Of a stretch of 64,000 bases of DNA, positions 58,418 to 64,000 are shown in pieces. The position numbers were made by a program, and so were the translations under genes. Position 1 is the stretch's first letter, and each line of letters opens with the position of its first letter. The notes below the pieces were generated by a model that saw only the letters and a list, made by a program, of their open reading frames with translations, searched no databases and had not been told where the DNA came from. This DNA is from Halorussus salinisoli. GTDB taxonomy: Archaea > Halobacteriota > Halobacteria > Halobacteriales > Haladaptataceae. The stretch spans positions 156,345 to 220,344 of the forward strand of contig SZNP01000010.1 in NCBI GenBank assembly GCA_005239435.1, given 5' to 3'.

Positions 58418-60831
58418 GTGACGCGACGAGCGCGCCCGACGAGGCGGGTCAACGGGACGCGGATAAGCGCGACGCGGACCAGCGCGACGCTGACGGGGCC
58501 GGTGAGCGCGCCGAGGTGGCCGACGAGAAACTTGTCGGGGAAGGAGTCTCGCGCCGGGAAGACGACGCCCTGCTCCGGGGAACGGCCGAGTTCACCGACG
58601 ACCTGCGCGCGCCGGGGATGGCCTATCTGCAGTTCGTCCGGAGCGAGCGCGGTCACGCCCGAGTCGCGGGCGTCGACGCCGAAGAGGTGGCCGAGCGCGA
58701 CGACGTGGTCGCGGTGTTCACCTGGGACGACGTGGCGGCCTCCGACGCGCCCGGCGTCCTTCCCATCACCACGGGACCGCTCGACTGCGACCCGCCGGGC
58801 CACCCCGTGCTGGCCCGCGAACGAGTCCGGTATCAGGGCCAGCCAATCGCCGCGGTGGTGGCCGAGGACCGCTACGCCGCGGCCGACGCGGCCCGCGCGG
58901 TCGAAGTCGAGTACGACCCCCTCGACGCGGTGGTGGACCCCGTGGCGGCGACCGAGGAGGGCGCGCCGACTCTCTTCGAGGACGCGCCCGACAACGTGGC
59001 AGTCACGACCGAACTGGGCGACGAAGACGCGACCGACGCGGCGTTCGCCGAGGCCGACCGCGTCGTCTCGCTCGACTCGGAGAACAATCGGCTCATGCCG
59101 ACCGCGATGGAACCCCGGGCCGCGCTCGCGCGGTGGTCGGCGAGCGACGAGCGGTTGACCGTCGAGATGACCGCGCAGGGGCCTCACAGCCAGCGTCGAA
59201 AGCTCTCGCACTCGCTCGGCCTGCCCGAGCGGGACGTCCGAGTCTCGGTGCCCCGAGTCGGCGGCGGATTCGGCCACAAGAACACGCCCTACCCCGGCGA
59301 GGCGATGGCCGGGTGGGCCGCGATGGAACTCGGCCGCCCGGTCAAGTGGACCGCGACCCGGCGAGGCAACTACCTCGCGGGCAACCACGGCCGGGACCAC
59401 CGGACCAGCGCCGAAATCGCGGTGGACGACGACGGGGAGATTCGAGGGATTCGGGTCGAAACGTGGGCGAACACGGGCGGGTACGGACTCGGCGTCGGTC
59501 CGGCGATGCCCGGAAGTTACGGGACGCTACTCGCCAGTCAGTACGACGTTCCGGCCATCTACTGCGAGACCACCGTGGCGTTCACCAACACCGCGCCGGT
59601 CCACTCCTACCGGGGGGCCGGCCGGCCCGAAGCCATCTACGTCACGGAGCGACTGGTGGACGCCGCGGCCCGCGAACTCGCGACCGACCCCGTGGAACTC
59701 CGCCGCCGGAACCAACTCGCACCCGAGGACTTGCCGCACGAGACCGCGGTCGGGGCGTCCTACGACAGCGGCGACTACGAGGCAACGATGGACGAGGCGC
59801 TCGACGCCATCGACTACGAGGGCCTGCGCGCGACCGAACGCGACGACGAGGGACGCTACGTCGGCGTCGGTGTGGCGTGCCTCGTAGAATCGACCGGTTT
59901 CGGCGTCGAGAGCGGCGTCGTCCGCGTGGACCCCGAAGGTAGCGTCCGGGTCTCCGCCGGAACCCACTCCCACGGACAGGGCCACGAGACGACCTACGCA
60001 CAGATCGTGGCCGACGAACTCGGCGTGAGTTACGACGACGTGACGGTCTCGGAGGGCGACACCGACGAGATTCCGCAGGGGACCGGTACCTTCGCCAGTC
60101 GAAGCACCATCGCGGGCGGCAACGCGGTCGCAGCGAGCGCCCGCGACGTCCGGGAGAAGGCCCGCCGAATCGCGGCCACCCTGCTCGACGCCGACCCGGA
60201 GGCGGTCGCGCTCGAAGACAGCGAGTTCCGAGTCGCCGGAGCGACGGAAACGCGTAACTTCGCCGAGGTCGCCGCGGCGGCCTACCGGCCGGGTCTCCCC
60301 GAGGACCTCTCGCCGGGGCTCGAAGCCACCACGTTCTACGAGGCCGACGGGACGACCTACCCCCACGGCACCCACGTCGCGGTCGTGGCGGTGGACCCCG
60401 ACACGGGCGAAATAGACGTTCCGCGCTACGTGGCGGCCGACGACTGCGGCGAGCGAATCAACCCGACCATCGTGGAAGGACAGATTCACGGCGGGGTCGC
60501 ACAGGGAATCGGACAGGCCCGATACGAGCAGACCGTCTACGACGACGACGGGACGCTGGTGACGGATTCGATGCAGGAGTACGCCGTCCCCCGGGCGTTC
60601 GACGTCCCGGAGATGGAGACCCGCGAGACGGTGACGCCCTCGCCGCGGAACGAACTCGGCGTGAAGGGCGTCGGCGAGGCCGGAACTATCGGTGCGCCGC
60701 CCGCGCTGGTGAACGCGGTCGTCGACGCACTCGCACCGCTCGGCGTCCGGCACCTCGACATGCCACTGACCGACGAGACGGTGTGGCGCGCGATTCGGGA
60801 CGCCGAGGAGAGCCGAGAAACCGACGAGTAA
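58414..60831 (+). CDS. coxL: molybdopterin-binding large subunit of xanthine dehydrogenase/CODH-family enzyme
   Basis: An 805-residue catalytic subunit. After a charged lead with an Arg-Asp-Ala-Asp repeat comes VGEGVSRREDDALLRGTAEFTDDL, the start of the fold. GGGFGHKNTPYPGEAMAGWAAMELGRPVKW is a Moco-binding part. The active-site loop reads HSYRGAGRPEAIY (Ser398-Arg404), of the form II type, not the AYRCSFR of true Mo-Cu CO dehydrogenases. The C-terminal Glu is in ELGVKGVGEAGTIGAPPALVNAV. Purines, aldehydes or nitrogen heterocycles are likelier substrates than CO. Confidence 0.93.
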   Translation: MSDATSAPDEAGQRDADKRDADQRDADGAGERAEVADEKLVGEGVSRREDDALLRGTAEFTDDLRAPGMAYLQFVRSERGHARVAGVDAEEVAERDDVVAVFTWDDVAASDAPGVLPITTGPLDCDPPGHPVLARERVRYQGQPIAAVVAEDRYAAADAARAVEVEYDPLDAVVDPVAATEEGAPTLFEDAPDNVAVTTELGDEDATDAAFAEADRVVSLDSENNRLMPTAMEPRAALARWSASDERLTVEMTAQGPHSQRRKLSHSLGLPERDVRVSVPRVGGGFGHKNTPYPGEAMAGWAAMELGRPVKWTATRRGNYLAGNHGRDHRTSAEIAVDDDGEIRGIRVETWANTGGYGLGVGPAMPGSYGTLLASQYDVPAIYCETTVAFTNTAPVHSYRGAGRPEAIYVTERLVDAAARELATDPVELRRRNQLAPEDLPHETAVGASYDSGDYEATMDEALDAIDYEGLRATERDDEGRYVGVGVACLVESTGFGVESGVVRVDPEGSVRVSAGTHSHGQGHETTYAQIVADELGVSYDDVTVSEGDTDEIPQGTGTFASRSTIAGGNAVAASARDVREKARRIAATLLDADPEAVALEDSEFRVAGATETRNFAEVAAAAYRPGLPEDLSPGLEATTFYEADGTTYPHGTHVAVVAVDPDTGEIDVPRYVAADDCGERINPTIVEGQIHGGVAQGIGQARYEQTVYDDDGTLVTDSMQEYAVPRAFDVPEMETRETVTPSPRNELGVKGVGEAGTIGAPPALVNAVVDALAPLGVRHLDMPLTDETVWRAIRDAEESRETDE

Positions 60832-60878
60832 TCGCTCGACACCAGCGGATTTATCCACCAGTTGGAGCAAACTCGTCC

Positions 60879-62480
60879 GTGGTCTCCGAACCGGGAACGT
60901 CGGTCGAGAGCAGTGGGTCGTCCACCGAGAACCGTGAGTCGTCTGCCGAGAGTGACTCGTCTCCCGACCCGGTGGAAGCCCGCCTCGAAGACGCCTTGGA
61001 ACGAGTCGCCCACGGTGCGACCGTCTCGGTTCCGGCCATCTTGCTCCAGCGGGGATTCACGCTGGCGTTCACCGCCATCCTGACGAACGGGTTCGCCGCG
61101 AGTTCCTACGGTGCGTTCGCGCTGGCGCGACGACTCCAGCGGTTTCTCCTCCGACTCGCGCTGGGGTTCCGGAGCGGACTGAGCAGGTTTCTGCCCAACG
61201 CGGAGTCGGCCGAGGAGCGGGACGCCCTCGCCACGTTCGCGAGTCTGCTGTTGGTCGGGGTCGCCACGGCGTTCGGGGTCGTGCTGTTCGCGGCCGCGCC
61301 GCTCGTGACTGAGTTGGCCGACGAAGGCGAGCAGTTCCGGCTGTTTCTGCAAGTTTTCGCGGTCGGCCTGCCCGCGGGCGTGTGGCTGTTCACCGTCACC
61401 GAGATTCTTCGGGGCATCGAAGCGGTCGGCCCGCTGAATCTCACGCTCCGGGTCGGCTTCCCGACCGCACAACTGGCCGTCGGTGCGGTCGCCGCCTATC
61501 TCTTCCACGACCTCGCGCTGGCGGCCGTGGGCGTGATGCTCGTCATGGGGCTGACCGGAGTCGCCGCCGCGGGGTGGCTGGCGCGCGAGCGCGGGTTCCG
61601 ACCTCGGCTTCGCGGCGTCGACGCGGGTCGACTCCGCCGGAAGTATCTGCGATTCACGCTCCCGCTGTTCGTCGGTGGGTTCGCCACGACGACCCAGCGA
61701 CTCGGGTTCTACCCGCTCATCGCGGTGTTCCTGTCGAGCGTGGCCGGCGGCGTGTTCGCGGTCGGGGTCCTGCTGGGCACGCTGGTCCGGTTGCCGCTGA
61801 TGGGTATCAACCAGTTCATCCCGCCGGTCGCGGCCGCGCTCAACGAGGAGGGCCACCGCGAGGCCCTGCGACGACTCTACCACGTCACCAGCAGGCTAGT
61901 GCTGGTCGGGGTCACGGCGCTCTCGATTCCAGTCGTGGTGTATCGAGAGTCCGTAATGAGGCTGTTCGGGCCGACGTTCGTGGAGTACGCGCCGCTCCTG
62001 CCGGGGTTCATCGTCGCGCAGTACGCCGCGTGCGCCGCGGGGAGCGTCGGCATCCTCCTGACGATGACAGACAACCAGCGGGCGCTCCTCGTGGTCAACG
62101 TGGTGATTACCGCGTTCTTGGCCGTGACCGCGATTCCGCTAACGACCCAGTTCGGACTTCCAGGACTGGTAATCAGCTACGTGCTGATGCTCACCGTGAA
62201 CAACGGTCTCGAAGTCGCGGTGCTGTACTATCTCGAGGGGCTACAGCCGTTCACGCGCCTCCACGCGAAACCGCTGATAGCGGCGGTGCCGCTCGCGCTG
62301 GTCGCGCTGGGCGTCAAAGTCGCGGTGCCGGGGGCCGTCGCTCCGGTGACCGGGAGCGCGGCAGGGCTGTTGGCGTACGCTAAGTCGCTTCAGTTACTGG
62401 GGTTCACGCAGGTCGAGCGACGGTTGGGCGCGTCGCTCGTCGGTCGGTATCGGGAGGCGCTGTCGGAGGGATGGCGGTAA
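60879..62480 (+). CDS. oligosaccharide flippase family protein (MATE/MOP-like)
   Basis: A 533-residue membrane protein. After about 50 Ser/Glu-rich residues come 12-14 helices: SVPAILLQRGFTLAFTAILTNGFAASSYGAFALARRLQRFL, FLPLL-type loops and YLRFTLPLFVGGFATTTQRLGFYPLIAVFLSSVAGGVFAVG, with LLPGFIVAQYAACAAGSVGILLTMTDNQRALLVVNVVITA towards the end. This fits the PST/Wzx group that flips lipid-linked sugars or polyprenyl carriers. It follows the molybdoenzyme operon by about 50 bases with GTG 60879 chosen as start; an upstream start would enter the preceding gene. Confidence 0.85.
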   Translation: MVSEPGTSVESSGSSTENRESSAESDSSPDPVEARLEDALERVAHGATVSVPAILLQRGFTLAFTAILTNGFAASSYGAFALARRLQRFLLRLALGFRSGLSRFLPNAESAEERDALATFASLLLVGVATAFGVVLFAAAPLVTELADEGEQFRLFLQVFAVGLPAGVWLFTVTEILRGIEAVGPLNLTLRVGFPTAQLAVGAVAAYLFHDLALAAVGVMLVMGLTGVAAAGWLARERGFRPRLRGVDAGRLRRKYLRFTLPLFVGGFATTTQRLGFYPLIAVFLSSVAGGVFAVGVLLGTLVRLPLMGINQFIPPVAAALNEEGHREALRRLYHVTSRLVLVGVTALSIPVVVYRESVMRLFGPTFVEYAPLLPGFIVAQYAACAAGSVGILLTMTDNQRALLVVNVVITAFLAVTAIPLTTQFGLPGLVISYVLMLTVNNGLEVAVLYYLEGLQPFTRLHAKPLIAAVPLALVALGVKVAVPGAVAPVTGSAAGLLAYAKSLQLLGFTQVERRLGASLVGRYREALSEGWR

Positions 62481-62487
62481 CGGCCGG

Positions 62488-63723
62488 TTACGACTCGTCC
62501 AAAATCTGGTCCGCGAGCGTCGGCACGAAGGTTCCCACGTCCGTCACCATGCCGATGGCTTGTGCGCTTCCGCGGTCGAGCAGTTGCGTCACCGTCGCGG
62601 GGTTGATGTCGACGCAGACGACGCGCGTCGTCGAGGACAGGCAGTTGCCGACCGCGACCGAGTGGAGGAGCGTGGCGAGCATCAGGACGAGGTCCGCCTC
62701 GTGGGCCTGCTCGCGGATGGCGTTCTGGGCTTCGACCGAGTCGGTAATCGTGTCCGGGAGCGGGCCGTCGTCCCGAATGGACCCCGCGAGGACGTAGGGC
62801 ACGTCGTTGTCGACGCACTCGTACATCACGCCGTCTTCGACGAGTCCCTGTTCGACCGCTTGCTCGATACCGCCCGCGCGGATAATCTCGCTGATTGTGT
62901 AGATGTGGTGTTTGTGTCCCTTCCGGGGGTTTTCGAGCGTCTCCACGTCCATCCCGAGCGAGGTGCCGTACTGGCCGCGTTCGAGGTCGTGAACCGCGAA
63001 GCCGTTGCCCGCCGAGAGCATGTCGACGTAGCCCTCGCGGACGAGTCGCGCGAAGGCGTCGCCCGCGCCCGAGTGGACGAGCGCAGGCCCGGCGACTGCC
63101 AGCACCGACCCGCCGTCGGCTTTCGTCTCTTCGATGGCGTCGGCGATTTCGCGGATGAGCGACTCCGACGGGCGCTCGGCCGAGACGCCGCCCTGCATGA
63201 ACCCGAAGGGGCTTCCCGACCCGCGCGGACGCTCGGGCGGATCGACGCGGACGCCCGCCTCGTCCGTGACCACCAAGTCGTCTTCTTCGATGGCGTTCAG
63301 TACCTTCGTGTAGGCTCGCGGGCCGCCCTCGGCGTCCGGTTCCACGACGACAGCACAGTCCATCTCGACGTTCTGCACCGGAAGCCACTCGCCTTCGAAC
63401 CTGACCTGTGTGGGATGGTTCGTAGTCGAGTAGAAGCCATGGGGTACCACCCGGTCTGCCGGGGCGGGCTTCAGCGTCGCGTTCGGTGGATCGGGGAGGT
63501 GCGCGCCGTTCTGGTGGAGCTCGTGCAAAATCTCGCGGAGGTTCTCCTCGTCGTCGGCCGTCACCGTCATCCGGCAGTACGACTCCTCGTCTTTGTGCTT
63601 GCCTACGTCGAAGACCTCGACGTCGAAGTTGCCGCCGAGGTCCATCACCACGCCGAAACACTGCTGCATCATCCCCGAGTCGATGACGTGTCCTTCCAGT
63701 TCGACCGTGCGTGCGACTGTCAT
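62488..63723 (-). CDS. TIGR00300 family enzyme (ornithine cyclodeaminase/LOR-SDH-like)
   Basis: A 411-residue protein of the TIGR00300 family found in archaea and cyanobacteria. The N-terminal domain opens TVARTVELEGHVIDSGMMQQCFGVVMDLGGNFDVEVFDVGKHKDEESYCRMTV. The C-terminal domain has GSGSPFGFMQGGVSAERPSESLIREIADAIEETKADGGSVLAVAGPALVHSG, and GHKHHIYTISEIIRAGGIEQAVE. Members include archaeal ornithine cyclodeaminase and the C-terminal half of cyanobacterial ArgZ/AgrE. ATG 63723 gives the expected length; an in-frame ATG at 63750 adds nine residues. Confidence 0.87.
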   Translation of the reverse strand: MTVARTVELEGHVIDSGMMQQCFGVVMDLGGNFDVEVFDVGKHKDEESYCRMTVTADDEENLREILHELHQNGAHLPDPPNATLKPAPADRVVPHGFYSTTNHPTQVRFEGEWLPVQNVEMDCAVVVEPDAEGGPRAYTKVLNAIEEDDLVVTDEAGVRVDPPERPRGSGSPFGFMQGGVSAERPSESLIREIADAIEETKADGGSVLAVAGPALVHSGAGDAFARLVREGYVDMLSAGNGFAVHDLERGQYGTSLGMDVETLENPRKGHKHHIYTISEIIRAGGIEQAVEQGLVEDGVMYECVDNDVPYVLAGSIRDDGPLPDTITDSVEAQNAIREQAHEADLVLMLATLLHSVAVGNCLSSTTRVVCVDINPATVTQLLDRGSAQAIGMVTDVGTFVPTLADQILDES

Positions 63724-63837
63724 CGTCTCGTTGACGGACGGGCGAGGCATGAACGTTGCGTTGGTGGTGGTTTTGTCGGACGGCTCGACGACCGTGGCCG
63801 TCGCTAGCGACTGTGAGGGTCCCGTTCGAAATGAAAA

Positions 63838-63870
63838 CGGCCCACTGCAGCACGGTGCTGCAGCGGGCCG
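63838..63870 (-). terminator. hairpin with T-tract after 5S rRNA
   Basis: A long inverted repeat: six bp (CGGCCC/GGGCCG), one mismatch, then nine bp (CTGCAGCAC/GTGCTGCAG) around a single central base. Read on the minus strand it is followed by TTTT (63837-63834). It sits about ten bases beyond the 5S gene, so it is a likely terminator or a processing signal of the rRNA operon. Confidence 0.7.
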
Positions 63871-63878
63871 GTGTATGA

Positions 63879-64000
63879 GTGGGAGGCGGCGAATCGGGGT
63901 TTCCAGAGGCTCGCGCACTCCAGTACTGGCCGAAACGCAGGCGGGCTTAACTTCCGTGTTCGGGATGGGTACGGGTGTCGCCCCGCCGCTCTGGCCGCCT
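63879..64000 (-). rRNA. rrf: 5S ribosomal RNA, cut by the window edge
   Basis: On the minus strand this reads from AGGCGGCC at the edge through CCCGTACCCATCCCGAACAC, GGAAGTTAAGCCCGCC, AGTACTGGAGTGCGCGAGCC, and TCGCCGCCTCCC at the 3' end. These are conserved archaeal 5S segments, and the 3' end pairs with the 5' end. A few 5' bases lie beyond the window. The 23S and 16S genes should be further out on the same strand. Confidence 0.95.

Overview
This is a stretch of haloarchaeal chromosome (class Halobacteria). The evidence is GC-rich DNA with strong C/G at third codon positions, very acidic proteins, twin-arginine signals on secreted proteins, and archaeal information genes (TFE alpha, L21e, RpoF, aEF-1 beta, aTrm56, an archaellin). 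A 5S rRNA gene is cut by the right edge, so an rRNA operon lies just beyond it. Genus cannot be fixed from sequence alone. The window looks like ordinary chromosome: no insertion sequence, CRISPR array, integrase, tRNA or replication origin was seen.

Layout. 1-3.8 kb: UspA-like protein, MscS channel, purM, DUF2797 protein. 3.9-7.2 kb: two tandem Tat-exported subtilisin-like proteases (halolysins), a scrap of a third, and a BsuPI-type protease-inhibitor-like protein. 7.2-10.8 kb: arylamine N-acetyltransferase, aTrm56, a metallophosphatase. 10.9-17.2 kb: TFE-DUF2110-lipoprotein run, CinA-like protein, a glutamine-rich CxxxC protein with a 5' UTR hairpin, an NAD-kinase-like protein and a PhoU-like regulator. 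17.4-22.7 kb: small conserved haloarchaeal proteins, an LEA-type protein, a nitrilase and an HTH membrane protein. 23.2-37.7 kb: central metabolism (aldehyde dehydrogenase, acyl-CoA dehydrogenase, two divergent glutamate dehydrogenases, a CitE-like lyase, a MaoC hydratase, an acyl-CoA carboxylase beta subunit with an epsilon-like N-terminus), a lone archaellin, a RIO-like kinase and a beta-propeller. 37.8-42.2 kb: a Gfo6-like sugar dehydrogenase, an FKBP, a Tat-exported sulfite-oxidase-like molybdoenzyme beside a PEBP-cupredoxin fusion. 42.5-46.9 kb: a HEWD zinc protein, a MinD/RAD55-like pair, a small membrane gene broken by an in-frame TGA, a long FKBP, and a four-CxxC zinc-finger gene next to aEF-1 beta. 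47-53.9 kb: VOC protein, trans-sulfuration enzyme, then the archaeal run rpl21e-rpoF-DUF655-rsmA with mscS and a HemK2-type methyltransferase attached. 54-56.1 kb: a split MetE pair. 56.9-60.8 kb: a three-gene xanthine-dehydrogenase-family molybdoenzyme. 60.9-64 kb: a polysaccharide flippase, a TIGR00300-type enzyme, and the 5S gene with a terminator-like hairpin.

Connections. The proteases and the inhibitor-like gene probably form a protease/self-protection cassette. The glutamate dehydrogenases, CitE-like lyase, MaoC hydratase and carboxylase together suggest 2-oxoglutarate/glutamate and acyl-CoA metabolism. The sulfite-oxidase-like protein and the adjacent blue-copper fusion suggest an exported redox pair. 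Several gene-free gaps hold related copies of one dispersed, CTAG-containing, hairpin-rich repeat, which I could not assign to a known element.
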